DNA of 64,000 bases from Comamonas endophytica (GTDB lineage Bacteria > Pseudomonadota > Gammaproteobacteria > Burkholderiales > Burkholderiaceae_C), in the NCBI RefSeq assembly GCF_023634805.2, contig NZ_CP106881.1:2710001-2774000 (forward strand), given 5' to 3'. Within the stretch, counting starts at the first letter, position 1. The number at the start of each line of letters is the position of its first letter. A program made the position numbers and the translations under genes. Positions 9,372 through 19,190 of this stretch are shown piece by piece. The notes under the pieces are model-generated. The model was not told the DNA's origin and made no database searches. It worked only from the letters and a program-made list of their open reading frames with translations.

Positions 9372-10064
9372 ATGTTGAAAGTCCAGAACCTTCACCAGTA
9401 CTACGGCGGCTCGCATATCCTGCGCGACGTGAGCCTGCAGGCCGAGCCCGGCCAGGTCACCGTGCTGCTCGGGCGCAACGGCGTGGGCAAGACCACGCTG
9501 CTCAAGAGCCTGATGGGCCGCGTGCCGATACGCAGCGGCTCCATCGAGTGGCAGGGCCGCCGGATCGCCGGCCTCACGCCCTACGAGCGCGCGCGCGCCG
9601 GCATCGGCTTCGTGCCCCAGGGGCGCGAGATCTTCCCGCGCCTGACGGTGCAGGAGAATCTGCGCATGGGGTTGGCGTATTGCAGCGCGAAGGCGCCGAT
9701 TCCCGACGATCTGTTTGTCTTGTTTCCGGTGCTCGAGCAGATGCTGCAGCGGCGGGGCGGGGATCTGTCCGGTGGGCAGCAGCAGCAGCTGGCCATTGCA
9801 CGTGCCTTGGCTCCTGGTCCGAAGCTGCTGATCCTCGACGAGCCCACTGAAGGGATCCAACCGAGCATCATCAAGGATATCGGGCGGGTGATCCGGATGC
9901 TGGCGCGGGAGAGGGGGATGGCGGTGCTGCTTTGTGAGCAGTATTACGATTTTGCGGAGGAGCTTGCCGATCAATATTTGGTGATGCAGCGCGGGGCTGT
10001 GATTGCGCAAGGTCCTGGTTCGGAAATGAAGGAGAAGGGGATTCGGGATCTGGTGGCGATTTAG
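9372..10064 (+). CDS. urtE: Urea ABC transporter, ATPase UrtE
   Basis: The protein has 230 residues and is a LivF-type ATPase: Walker A LLGRNGVGKTTLLKSLMG, signature DLSGGQQQQLAIARAL, Walker B LLILDEPTEGIQPSI and a CEQY switch. The residues QPSII and the closing half fit UrtE closely. It is the partner ATPase of UrtD. It starts five bases after urtD and ends the operon. Codon use near the 3' end is slightly less GC-biased than in the first half. The enzyme that would use the urea, urease, is represented in the window only by ureD. Confidence 0.95.
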   Translation: MLKVQNLHQYYGGSHILRDVSLQAEPGQVTVLLGRNGVGKTTLLKSLMGRVPIRSGSIEWQGRRIAGLTPYERARAGIGFVPQGREIFPRLTVQENLRMGLAYCSAKAPIPDDLFVLFPVLEQMLQRRGGDLSGGQQQQLAIARALAPGPKLLILDEPTEGIQPSIIKDIGRVIRMLARERGMAVLLCEQYYDFAEELADQYLVMQRGAVIAQGPGSEMKEKGIRDLVAI

Positions 10065-10432
10065 GGTGGCTTAACGATCTTTGCTGCATGCCGTTGCCAC
10101 GGGCAGGGGCCGGGTCTCGGCCCGGCAGCCGACTTCATTTTCTTGTACGCACAAGAAAACGAAGCAAAAGAAAGCGGCCCTACTGTCTGCGACCCTCCGC
10201 TGCGCTGCGGGCAACCTGCGCCGCACAAGTCCCGGGCTGCACCGCGGAACTCGCTACGCGGCTTCGCCGCTGCGCTCGGACAACCGCGGTGAGTCAGTTT
10301 ACGAAGCAGGTGTGTCCTTCGGCACACCTGCCAGCCCGGGCCTCGCGCGTCGCAGGCGCAGCCAGAAGGGCGGGGCCGGGAGCGGGATAGCTTCTTTAGG
10401 GCTTTAAAGCCGTGTCACTCCATTGGAGGGTG

Positions 10433-10480
10433 GACGTCCATCCTTCGACGGGGCCGCCCAGGCAAGCTCAGGACGAACGG
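10433..10480. repeat. Interspersed palindromic repeat, copy 3 (single long-subtype arm)
   Basis: A single arm, tccttcgacggggccgcccaggcaagctcaggacgaacgg in two pieces, matches the long subtype of the family. The opposite arm is absent or decayed. It lies in the central part of the long inverted repeat. Confidence 0.75.
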
Positions 10481-10556
10481 TTTACCAACGGTCATTGGAC
10501 CCGCAAGGGCGCGTTAGAGATCACGTAAATATCTTTCACGTCCCAAGGAAGCTATT

Positions 10557-10584
10557 CCGGTATCCGGTATCCGGTGTCCGGTAT
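10557..10584. repeat. Short tandem repeat, four CCGGTAT units
   Basis: Four consecutive 7-base units CCGGTAT, CCGGTAT, CCGGTGT and CCGGTAT lie between the two arms of the long inverted repeat. A slippage-prone non-coding tract; no function is evident. Confidence 0.8.
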
Positions 10585-10917
10585 TTGGGCCCCGGTCCCC
10601 GCCCATCTGGCTGCGCCTGCCGCGCACAGGGCCGGGGCTGGCCGGAGTGCCGAAGGACACGGAGGCTTCGTAATCTGACTCACCGCGGTTGTCCGAGCGG
10701 AGCGCTGTAAGCGCGTAGCGAGTTCCGCGGTGCAGCCCCGGACCGAGCACGGCAGGTTGCCCGGAGCGCAGCGAAGGGTCGCAGACAGCTGGGCCGCATT
10801 TCTTTGCCTCCTTTCTTGTTGCGAGACAAGAAAGGAGGTCGGCTGCCGGGCCGAAACCCGGCTCCTGCCCGCGGCAAAGGCATGACGCAAAAACCGTCAA
10901 TGGCGGTCATGTCCCCA

Positions 10918-12024
10918 TCAAACCGCCTCCCCCAGCGAAATTCCAATATCCCTCGCCATCACCAGCAGCCCGTTATCCAACCCAATGGTCCGCTGCACAT
11001 TCGCCACGCGCGAAATCTCCACGCTCCCGATCTCTCCGCCCTGCAGCGTCACCATGCGCCCGAACTCCCCGCGGATCACCAACTGCGCCGCGTGGTGCCC
11101 GAAGCGCGTGGCCAGCACGCGATCAAAGGGCGTAGGGTCACCGCCGCGCTGCAGATGCCCCAGCACCGTCGTGCGCACCTCGCTCCTGAGATGCGGCTGC
11201 AGCCGCTCGCGCAGCACATGGCCCACGCCGCCCAGGCGCACCGGGTCGGGGCTGTGCGCCACATGCTCGCGCACCGTCTGGCTGGCACCGCTTTCCTTGG
11301 CGCCCTCGCCGATGCAGATGATGGTGTAACGCTGGCGCGCCTCGCGCGCGCGGCAGACGTCGATGATGGCCTGGAGGTCGTAGTCGATCTCGGGCAGCAG
11401 GATGATGTCGGCCGCGCCCGCAATGCCCGACTCGAGCGCCAGCCAGCCCGCATGGCGGCCCATGGTCTCGACGATCATCACGCGGTGGTGGCTCATGGCC
11501 GTGCTCTCGATGCGGCGCAGCCCCTCGGTGACGGTGGCCACGGCGGTGTCGAAGCCGAAGCTGCGATCGCAGTTGGCGATGTCGTTGTCGATGGTCTTGG
11601 GCACGCCCACGCAGCGCAATCCCACTTGCTCCAGGCCATGCGCCAGGCTCATGGTGCCGTCGCCGCCGATCGCCACGACCACATCCAGGCCCAGGCGCCG
11701 GATGTTCTCGCCGGTCTGCGCCAGCGTGGCCGCGTCGCGCAGCGGGTTGGCGCTGTTGCTGGTGCCGAGAATGGTGCCGCCCTGGTGCAGGATGCCCGAC
11801 ACCTCGTCCCAGGCCAGCGCCTTGACGCGCGGGTTCTCGCCCATCAGGCCTTCGAAGCCGTCGGCGATGCCCAGCACCTCGGCATGGCCGTGGTGGATCA
11901 ATGATTTGGTCACGGCGCGGATCACCGCATTGAGGCCGGGACAGTCGCCGCCGCCGGTCAGCAGGGCGACGCGCATCTTGTGGGAGTGAGGGCGCATGGC
12001 AAATGGATGGGAAAGGAGCTGCAT
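10918..12024 (-). CDS. 6-phosphofructokinase family protein
   Basis: The protein has 368 residues of the PfkA fold: TGGGDCPGLNAVIRAV, the nucleotide loop GGDGTMSLA (about 120-128), substrate loop PKTIDNDI (about 142-149), and MGRHAGWLALES. It should phosphorylate fructose 6-phosphate. The Gly after GGD usually marks ATP users, whereas the Lys in PKTIDND usually marks pyrophosphate users, so this protein mixes the two rules; the donor cannot be fixed from sequence. The start at 12024 follows GGGAG closely. A later ATG at 11976 would give the canonical N terminus and is possible. It is transcribed alone, convergent with the urea operon. Confidence 0.88.
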   Translation of the reverse strand: MQLLSHPFAMRPHSHKMRVALLTGGGDCPGLNAVIRAVTKSLIHHGHAEVLGIADGFEGLMGENPRVKALAWDEVSGILHQGGTILGTSNSANPLRDAATLAQTGENIRRLGLDVVVAIGGDGTMSLAHGLEQVGLRCVGVPKTIDNDIANCDRSFGFDTAVATVTEGLRRIESTAMSHHRVMIVETMGRHAGWLALESGIAGAADIILLPEIDYDLQAIIDVCRAREARQRYTIICIGEGAKESGASQTVREHVAHSPDPVRLGGVGHVLRERLQPHLRSEVRTTVLGHLQRGGDPTPFDRVLATRFGHHAAQLVIRGEFGRMVTLQGGEIGSVEISRVANVQRTIGLDNGLLVMARDIGISLGEAV

Positions 12025-12244
12025 TCTCTCCCAGACGCTGCGTTTGTAACAGCGATGGGATTTTTCGGAACCCCCATGAACCCGTCGTTACATACGGGCA
12101 TGGACTTCCGTGGTTCGCGGCTTTTTCCGACAGCAACAGGGAAGATTCCATGTGAGGCGAAAGCTTGCAGGCGCCTCCGCTGTATAGCGCAAGAGCGCCT
12201 GGCTGCAGTCAACGCTGTCTTAACGCAGTTTCAAGGAGCATGCG

Positions 12245-12802
12245 ATGTTTGGCATTCAGAGATCAGCGCCCAGCATTGTCGATTTCGGTGGCCTGATGGA
12301 TAAAGCAGAAGCGGTGGCGCTCAGAGGCGGCAGGCTCAGGGCCGCGCCGGTACGGCAATGTGAAACCCAGCGCCTGGGCTTGCTGAGGATTTCAGCCAGC
12401 GACATCAACCAGGCCACGCGCGGCGCCTTCCAGGCTGCGCTCGAGCTCTACCTGGGCCAGGACAGCGCCGCGCACGCGCTGCGGCTCGGCGGTGCAGTCA
12501 CCAACAGCAGCCAGCCCCTGATGGCGGCGGAAATCCGCCAGGTGCTGGAGGTGGCGCACCGCATCAAGAAGCTCAATGGGGAAATCAGCCAGTTGAAGAA
12601 AACCCATATCGAGCAGCTGATCGCGCGCAATGCCGAGGATTCGCGGATCGTGCTGATGGCGCTGGACCAGGGCGCGCGCCGCGACGAGATGCTCCTGTCG
12701 AGCACAGCGCAGGCCCGGGTGGATGAGGCCAAGCGCCGGCTCGATGCCAAGTGCGCCGAGCTGAACAGCTACCTGCAAAGCCCCCGGGCAGGCGCCCATT
12801 GA
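12245..12802 (+). CDS. Hypothetical protein, helical
   Basis: The protein has 185 residues and is not recognised. It has no signal peptide or membrane segment. The C-terminal half (about 95-180) is charged and likely a helical hairpin or coiled coil (VAHRIKKLNGEISQLKKTHI, then DEAKRRLDAKCAELNSYL). The start is supported by AAGGAG six bases ahead of ATG 12245. It stands alone between divergent phosphofructokinase and convergent ureD, whose stop is only 12 bases away. GC content is a little lower than in the neighbours. It could be a small structural or chaperone-like protein, but nothing fixes a role. Confidence 0.7.
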   Translation: MFGIQRSAPSIVDFGGLMDKAEAVALRGGRLRAAPVRQCETQRLGLLRISASDINQATRGAFQAALELYLGQDSAAHALRLGGAVTNSSQPLMAAEIRQVLEVAHRIKKLNGEISQLKKTHIEQLIARNAEDSRIVLMALDQGARRDEMLLSSTAQARVDEAKRRLDAKCAELNSYLQSPRAGAH

Positions 12803-12814
12803 GGCGCCGGGCGG

Positions 12815-13645
12815 CTACATGGACCAGATCCGCGGCGCGACCGCGGGCAGGCCCCAGAAATGCGCGCGCCACAGGTGCCAGACCTGCTGCCACAGCTGCA
12901 TCACCGGCTCGACCAGAGGCGCGATGGCGCGCAGCACGAGTACCTGCTCCTGCGGGCTGGTCACGCCGCAGCGCGCGCCCAGCGGGTGGGCCTCGAGCAG
13001 CGCGCGCGTCAGCTCCAGTGCCGCGTCGCGGCGTTCGCGCGCCATTGGACTGCCGGTCACGAAGAACAGCGAAGCCAGGCAGCGCTGGCCGTCCAGGCCG
13101 AGCGGCCCGTCCATGAGCCAGGTATCGCCCGCGGCAATGCGGCCCTGCTCGAGCCACACGCCGGGCAGCGCCATGTGCTGGCTATAGCTGCCTGCGACAA
13201 AGGGCAGGCCTGCATGCGGCAAGCCCAGCGCGGTGACGTCCCACCCGATCAGCTCGGCGCCGGGCGCCAGCTGCAGTTCCAGCCGGTTGTGCGCCTCGCA
13301 GCCGCTGTAGGCAATGGTCTCCAGCGGCAGCCATTCCATGCGCGCCCCGGTTTCCAGCGTCAATTGCGTCTGCTGCACGGCTGAAGCGCCCTCGGCGCGA
13401 TAAAAGCGCGTGGCGCCGGGCGTGGTCACCAGCGCATGCGCGCCAGCCGCCACATGCGCGCGGATGTCCAGCGTATCGCCTCCCACCAGGCCGCCCGGCG
13501 GATGCACCAGCACGTTGTGGCAGACCGCGCCGCCCTCGGGGTAGAGGCTGCGCAGCACGCGCAGCGGCCCGTCGTGGCGGTGATGCACCACGCTGCGGCC
13601 GTGCGAGACGGCATAGTCCATTTCAAGTCTTGCAAGCCAGGCCAT
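12815..13645 (-). CDS. ureD: Urease accessory protein UreD
   Basis: The protein has 276 residues, normal for UreD/UreH. The family pattern is clear: LRVLRSLYPEGGAVCHNVLVHPPGGLVGGD, then LVTTPGATRFYRA and MEWLPLETIAYSGC. UreD docks on apo-urease with UreF and UreG during nickel insertion. It is the last gene of a minus-strand set that begins with two binding proteins at 18006. ureABC, E, F and G are not in the window, although in many relatives ureD heads the urease operon. It may therefore have been separated from the rest, or be a second copy. Confidence 0.92.
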   Translation of the reverse strand: MAWLARLEMDYAVSHGRSVVHHRHDGPLRVLRSLYPEGGAVCHNVLVHPPGGLVGGDTLDIRAHVAAGAHALVTTPGATRFYRAEGASAVQQTQLTLETGARMEWLPLETIAYSGCEAHNRLELQLAPGAELIGWDVTALGLPHAGLPFVAGSYSQHMALPGVWLEQGRIAAGDTWLMDGPLGLDGQRCLASLFFVTGSPMARERRDAALELTRALLEAHPLGARCGVTSPQEQVLVLRAIAPLVEPVMQLWQQVWHLWRAHFWGLPAVAPRIWSM

Positions 13646-13708
13646 GCGGCGGATTCCAATGGATTCAGGGATATGCCTGCGCGCAGGTACGCCTGCCGCA
13701 GGCGAAGC

Positions 13709-15032
<1,324 letters not shown>

Positions 15033-15058
15033 GGATCGGCTTTCTTGCGATGGCGTAC

Positions 15059-15898
15059 TCAGGCGGCTGCTGCCGTGCTGGGCGCAGCGTGGCGCAGCGC
15101 GCCAATGTGCCCGCGCAGCTCATGCACGATGTCGCTGAATTCCTTGGTGTAGGTCAGTTCCAGCTCGCGCGGGCGCGGCAGTTCGATCTCGCGCTTGACG
15201 ACGAAACGCCCCGGGCTCTTGCTCATCACATAGACCGTGTCGGCCAGGAACACCGACTCGCGCAGGTCGTGCGTGACCAGGATCACATTGAATTTCTGCT
15301 CGGTCCACAGGTCGCGCAGGATGCACCACAGCTCCTCGCGCGTGAAGGCATCGAGCGCGCCGAAAGGCTCGTCGAGCAGCAGCAGCTGGGGCTCGTGGAT
15401 CAGCGCGCGGCAGATGCTGGCGCGCTGCTGCATGCCGCCCGACAGCTGCCAGGGGAACTTGTCTTCATAGCCCGCCAGGCCGACCTTCTGCAGCAGCCGG
15501 CGCGCGCGCTCCTCGTACTCGGCGCGGCGCGCCTTGAACTGGCTGCGGTGCGGCTCGACGATCTCCAGCGGCAGCAGCACGTTCTCCACGGTGGTGCGCC
15601 AGGGCAGCAGCGAGGGCGCCTGGAAGGCCATGCCGGAGATCTTCAGCGGGCCGGTGACGGGCTCGCCGTCGATCAGGATGCGGCCGATGGACGGCATGCG
15701 CAGGCCCGTGGCCAGCTTCATGAACGTCGACTTGCCGCAGCCCGAGGGCCCGACGATGGCAATGAACTCGCCGCGCGTGAGCTGCAGGTCGATGGCTTCG
15801 ACGGCAAAGTGGTTCTTCGCGCGCAGCTCGTCGTTGTAGGCCAGCCAGACATTGCGGAAGTCGACAAAGGGAGGAGCGGTGTCCGTCATGCGGTTCAT
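15059..15898 (-). CDS. ABC transporter ATPase, SsuB/TauB type
   Basis: The protein has 279 residues from ATG 15898 or 276 from ATG 15889. The second ATG has AAGGA at a better distance. Walker A VGPSGCGKSTFMKLATGL, signature QLSGGMQQRASICRAL, Walker B LLLLDEPFGALDAF and H-loop VTHDLRE are all present. The FGALDA stretch marks the nitrate/sulfonate/taurine family. It powers the adjacent permease. The gene sits between the second binding protein (11-20 bases) and the permease. Confidence 0.92.
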   Translation of the reverse strand: MNRMTDTAPPFVDFRNVWLAYNDELRAKNHFAVEAIDLQLTRGEFIAIVGPSGCGKSTFMKLATGLRMPSIGRILIDGEPVTGPLKISGMAFQAPSLLPWRTTVENVLLPLEIVEPHRSQFKARRAEYEERARRLLQKVGLAGYEDKFPWQLSGGMQQRASICRALIHEPQLLLLDEPFGALDAFTREELWCILRDLWTEQKFNVILVTHDLRESVFLADTVYVMSKSPGRFVVKREIELPRPRELELTYTKEFSDIVHELRGHIGALRHAAPSTAAAA

Positions 15899-15909
15899 TT
15901 CCTTGGGGA

Positions 15910-16944
15910 TCACTTCTTGGGCAGCACGTCGAGCGCGGCGGCCGGGGGCAGGAAGCTGCCGTTCCAGACGGCGCTGGCCGGCACCGGGTTCTTCGTGCCG
16001 TAGGCCTTGGCCACCTGTTCGGCCATCAATTGCAGCCGCGGCAGGCGCAGTTGGCCGAAGCCTTCCTCGCGCGCGCCGGGGCTGTCGATGGCGGTCTCGA
16101 TGGTCAGCTGCAGGCGCTTGATCTCCACCTCGGTGTTGACCAGGCCATCCCTGGCCTTGAGCGAGGCGATCGCGGCCGCGGGATCGGCGATCACTTCGCT
16201 GGCGCCCTTGGCAAAGGCCTGCAGAAAAGCGCGCAGCGCCTCGGGCTTCTCGGCGATCAGCTTGGGGCTGGCAATGATGACGTTGCCGTAGAGCTTCACG
16301 CCGTGGGTGGCATAGGGCAGCACGACGATGTCTTCGCGCTTGACGCCGCGCGCCTCCAGGTTGAGCAGGCTGGTGAAGGTGTAGCCGGTCACGGCATCGA
16401 GGTCGCCGCGCACCAGCATGGTCTCGCGCAGCGGCGGGTCCATCGTGGTCCATTGCACCTCGCCCACGCCATTGGCCTGCGCGAAGATCGGGAAGGTGCG
16501 GCGGCCCGCGTCGAACACCGGCGCGCCGAGCTTCCTGCCCGTGAGATCGGCAGCCGTCCTGATGCCGCTTTTCTTCAGCGCCATCACCGAGGCCGGCGTG
16601 GTGTTGTAGATCACCATCACGGCCACCGGCTTGATCGGCGCATCGGGGTTGTTGGCGTGGAACTCCATCAGTGCCGCGAGATCGGCGAAGCCCAGGTCAT
16701 GGGTGCCCGAGGCCACGCGCTGGATCGCGCCCGCGCCGCTGGCCGCCTCCACCGTCACGTCGAGGCCGCGCTCCCGGAAGTAGCCCTTGGCGCCGGGGTG
16801 CACGAAGAAGGCCGCCGGGCCTTCGAAGCGCCAGTCCAGCTGGAACTTCAGCGGCGTCAGCGCGGGCGTTGCGGCGATGCTCCAGGCGGAGGCGGTCAGC
16901 GACGCCACGGCAAGGGCGGTCTGCAGGAAGGAGCGTTTGATCAC
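15910..16944 (-). CDS. ABC transporter substrate-binding protein, NMT1/SsuA type (copy B)
   Basis: The protein has 344 residues with a signal peptide (cleavage near ALA/SIAA) and the NMT1/THI5-like binding fold: LKFQLDWRFEGPAAFFVHPGAKGYF, then ASGTHDLGFADLAALMEFHANNPDAP and TTMDPPLRETMLVRGDLDAVTGYTF. The opening LDWRFEGP is close to riboflavin/pyrimidine-precursor binding proteins, but the ligand is not known. The codon at 16944 is GTG. It is a close paralogue of the next gene upstream in the operon, and both serve one ATPase/permease pair. Confidence 0.9.
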   Translation of the reverse strand: MIKRSFLQTALAVASLTASAWSIAATPALTPLKFQLDWRFEGPAAFFVHPGAKGYFRERGLDVTVEAASGAGAIQRVASGTHDLGFADLAALMEFHANNPDAPIKPVAVMVIYNTTPASVMALKKSGIRTAADLTGRKLGAPVFDAGRRTFPIFAQANGVGEVQWTTMDPPLRETMLVRGDLDAVTGYTFTSLLNLEARGVKREDIVVLPYATHGVKLYGNVIIASPKLIAEKPEALRAFLQAFAKGASEVIADPAAAIASLKARDGLVNTEVEIKRLQLTIETAIDSPGAREEGFGQLRLPRLQLMAEQVAKAYGTKNPVPASAVWNGSFLPPAAALDVLPKK

Positions 16945-16980
16945 GGGAAGTTCCAGGTAGGTTGGGGCGGCGCGCAGCGC

Positions 16981-18006
16981 TTACTTGCGCGGCAGGACGT
17001 CGAGCGCGGCGGCGGCAGGCAGGAAGCTGCCGTTCCAGACGACGTTGGGCTGCACGCGCTGCTTGGTGCCGTAGACGTCCGATACCTGCGAAGCCATCAG
17101 CGAAAGGCGCGCGGCATTGACCTGGCCGAAGCCTTCGGCGCGCGCGTCGGGGCTGTTGACGACGGTGTCGATGGCCAGCTGCAGGCGGCGCGTTTCCAGC
17201 GGCACGTTGACGATGCCGTCGCGCGCCTTGACGGCGGCGATCGCATCGGCGGGCTTGGCGATCACTTCCTTGGCGCCCTTGGCGAAGCCGCGCAGGAATT
17301 TGCGCACCGCTTCGGGGTTCTCCTGGATCAGCTTGCTGCTGGCGATGATCACGTTGCCGTAGAGCTTCACGCCATGGTCGGCGTACTGCATCACCACCAC
17401 GTCCTGGGGCTTGACGCCGCGCGCCTCGAGGTTGAGCAGCGAGGTGAAGGTGAAGCCGGCGATCGCGTCGATGTCACCGCGCACCAGCATGGTCTCGCGC
17501 AGCGGCGGATCCATCGTCGTCCAGGTGACGTTGCTGATCTTGTTGGCGGCCGCGAATAGCGGGAAGGCCTTGCGCCCGGCATCGAACACCGGCGCGCCCA
17601 GCTTCTTGCCCGACAGGTCGGCAGCCGTCTTGATGCCGCTCTTCTTCAGCGCCATCACCGAGGATGGCGTGTTGTTGTAGACCACCATCACCGCGACGGG
17701 CTTGTTCGGCGCATCGGGATTGTTGGCGTGGAATTCCATCACCGACGCCAGGTCGGCAAAGCCCATGTCGTAGGTGCCCGAAGCCACGCGCTGCACCGCG
17801 CCGCCCGAGCCACTGCCGGCATCGACCTGCACGTCCAGGCCTTCGGCCTTGAAGTGGCCCTTGGCCACGGGGTGCAGGAAGAATGCCGCCGGGCCTTCGA
17901 AGCGCCAGTCCAGCTGGAACTTGATCGGCGTGTCGGCCGCATGGGCGGCAACGCACGACAGGGCCAGGGCGGCCGCGCCGGCCTTCAGGAAGAAACGCTT
18001 TTGCAT
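16981..18006 (-). CDS. ABC transporter substrate-binding protein, NMT1/SsuA type (copy A)
   Basis: The protein has 341 residues with a signal peptide MQKRFFLKAGAAALALS ending near AHA. The body aligns with copy B over its whole length (IKFQLDWRFEGPAAFFLHP, KPVAVMVVYNNTPSSVMALK). ATG 18006 has AAGGA at a good distance; an ATG 51 bases upstream is rejected because it would hide the signal peptide. It is the first gene of a six-gene minus operon and is divergent from the flavin-reductase-like gene. The tandem pair looks like a gene duplication that allows two ligands or two affinities. Confidence 0.9.
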   Translation of the reverse strand: MQKRFFLKAGAAALALSCVAAHAADTPIKFQLDWRFEGPAAFFLHPVAKGHFKAEGLDVQVDAGSGSGGAVQRVASGTYDMGFADLASVMEFHANNPDAPNKPVAVMVVYNNTPSSVMALKKSGIKTAADLSGKKLGAPVFDAGRKAFPLFAAANKISNVTWTTMDPPLRETMLVRGDIDAIAGFTFTSLLNLEARGVKPQDVVVMQYADHGVKLYGNVIIASSKLIQENPEAVRKFLRGFAKGAKEVIAKPADAIAAVKARDGIVNVPLETRRLQLAIDTVVNSPDARAEGFGQVNAARLSLMASQVSDVYGTKQRVQPNVVWNGSFLPAAAALDVLPRK

Positions 18007-18281
18007 GGAGGTCCTTGAGAGGATTGGCAGGTAATGCACATGACAGCGCAAAAACAATGCCAGCTTGCAAAGGCCGGGACGGGCCGCTGTGCGGCGACGC
18101 CTGCACCGATGCGGTGCGCGCGCCGGCGTGCCCCGCAGGCGCCCCGTGGCGCTGCGCCGAGTTGGTGCGCCTGCGTGGCCTGGCAGCGGCTGCCCGCGGC
18201 ATGCTTATTGCAAAAATCCCCGCAGCTGCCGCGCCCATCCCGGCGCGGCCTTTTGAGTTTCCGCATTGCAGGGCCCGCGCC

Positions 18282-18923
18282 ATGACCGAGATCGATTTCA
18301 CCCAGATAGACAGCTACGCCCGCTACAAGCTGATGGCCAGCCTGATCGTGCCGCGCCCGATCGCGCTGATCACCACGCTGGCCGAGGACGGCACCGTCAA
18401 TGCCGCGCCCTTCAGCATGTTCAACATGGTGGGCGAGGACCCGCCCATCGTCATGGTCAGCATCAACAAGCTCAGCGACGGCCATCTCAAGGACACGGCC
18501 GCGCATATCCTGCGCTCGCGCGAATTCGTGGTGCACATCGCCGACGAGGCGATTGCCGAAGCCATGCACCGCTGTGGTGACCGGTTGCTAGTGACAGAGA
18601 GCGAATTGGTGCACGTGGGGCTCGACGCCGTGCCTTCGCGCAGCGTCAAGCCGCCGCGCATCGCGCAGGCGCCGGTGGCCTTCGAGTGCCAGCTGCACGA
18701 AGTCATGGAAACCGACAGCCGCTATGTGTTCATTGGCCGCGTGGTCTGGCTCGCGGTGCGCGACGGGCTGGTGGACACCGAGAAGTGGCGGGTGTCGCTG
18801 CAGGATTATTTTCCCGTGGGGCGCTTCGGGGCGAGCTTCTATGTGACTTGCCGGGACCGGTTTGCGATCACGGCGGAGCAGACCCAGGCAGCGCAGGCGA
18901 GTACGGCGATCGATGAGATTTAA
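18282..18923 (+). CDS. Flavin reductase-like (FMN-binding split barrel) protein
   Basis: The protein has 213 residues with the DIM6/NTAB flavin-reductase-like fold: VPRPIALITTLAEDGTVNAAPFSMFNMVGEDPPIVMVSI (about 25-63) binds FMN, and DTEKWRVSLQDYFPVGRFG lies near the C terminus. Proteins of this class supply reduced flavin to a monooxygenase or bind flavin in other ways. It is divergent from the binding-protein operon across 275 bases, so the flavin chemistry may act on the same imported compound. No oxygenase lies beside it. The ATG at 18282 is preferred because the conserved fold starts soon after. Confidence 0.85.
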   Translation: MTEIDFTQIDSYARYKLMASLIVPRPIALITTLAEDGTVNAAPFSMFNMVGEDPPIVMVSINKLSDGHLKDTAAHILRSREFVVHIADEAIAEAMHRCGDRLLVTESELVHVGLDAVPSRSVKPPRIAQAPVAFECQLHEVMETDSRYVFIGRVVWLAVRDGLVDTEKWRVSLQDYFPVGRFGASFYVTCRDRFAITAEQTQAAQASTAIDEI

Positions 18924-18987
18924 GCTCAGGTGCCATTCACACCGAGCGTGTGGATGGGTGGGAGCAGGACACGGTTTTTGAGGGCAG

Positions 18988-19128
18988 GCCGTTCATGGTT
19001 CGACAGGCTCACCACGAACGGATTGGCGGCGTGCGCTGAGCTTGTCGGCATCACCGTTCGTCCTGAGCTTGTCGAAGGATGAACGTCCCGCACTCAAGCC
19101 ATGAGAGCGGATCCCTCATGGTTCGACC
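18988..19128. repeat. Interspersed palindromic repeat, copy 4
   Basis: Left arm near 18990-19022 (gttcatggttcgacaggctc, then accacgaacgg), an inner partial arm ctgagcttgtcgg at 19037-19049, and right arm 19053-19086 (accgttcgtcctgagcttgtcgaagg). A further half copy follows near 19117-19128 (catggttcgacc). It lies between the convergent flavin-reductase-like gene and maeB. Confidence 0.8.
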
Positions 19129-19141
19129 ATGTGTCGTACAC

Positions 19142-19168
19142 AAAAAAAGCACGCCCTAGGGCGTGCTT
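19142..19168 (-). terminator. Intrinsic terminator of maeB
   Basis: Stem AAGCACGCCCT/AGGGCGTGCTT at 19147-19168 is a perfect palindrome. Read on the minus strand it is followed by a run of T (the A run at 19142-19148), 23 bases past the maeB stop. Confidence 0.9.
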
Positions 19169-19190
19169 CCTGCAGCGGTGATCGGGTCGA

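Larger units (their letters stand above)
10081..10890. repeat. Long imperfect inverted repeat, two arms of about 300 bp
   Basis: Left arm about 10081-10380 and right arm about 10590-10890 are reverse complements with many small differences. Both contain a poly-A/C-rich stretch with a small palindrome (left TTGTACGCACAAGAAAA), a ctgcgaccc block, and an ACCGCGGTGAGTCA-like block. The left arm also has a nine-base hairpin (GCAGGTGTG at 10306-10314, CACACCTGC at 10323-10331). Each arm can be translated into a similar short peptide, but neither looks like a real gene. This element fills the 853-base space between urtE and the convergent phosphofructokinase gene; the 200-base centre holds a palindromic repeat copy and a 7-base tandem repeat. 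No terminator with a T-tract was seen. Confidence 0.75.

Noticed and set aside
10081..10900. Similar short proteins (108 and 128 residues) encoded by the two arms of the long inverted repeat
   Set aside because: The likeness follows from the DNA inverted repeat; they have no ribosome-binding site and no recognisable domain.
12815..13645. A full urease operon next to the urea importer
   Set aside because: Only ureD is present; the neighbouring genes are unrelated to UreABCEFG.
18007..18281. A known riboswitch (for example a thiamine or NMT1-motif RNA) before the binding-protein operon
   Set aside because: I found no conserved helices or T-run attenuator in this divergent gap.
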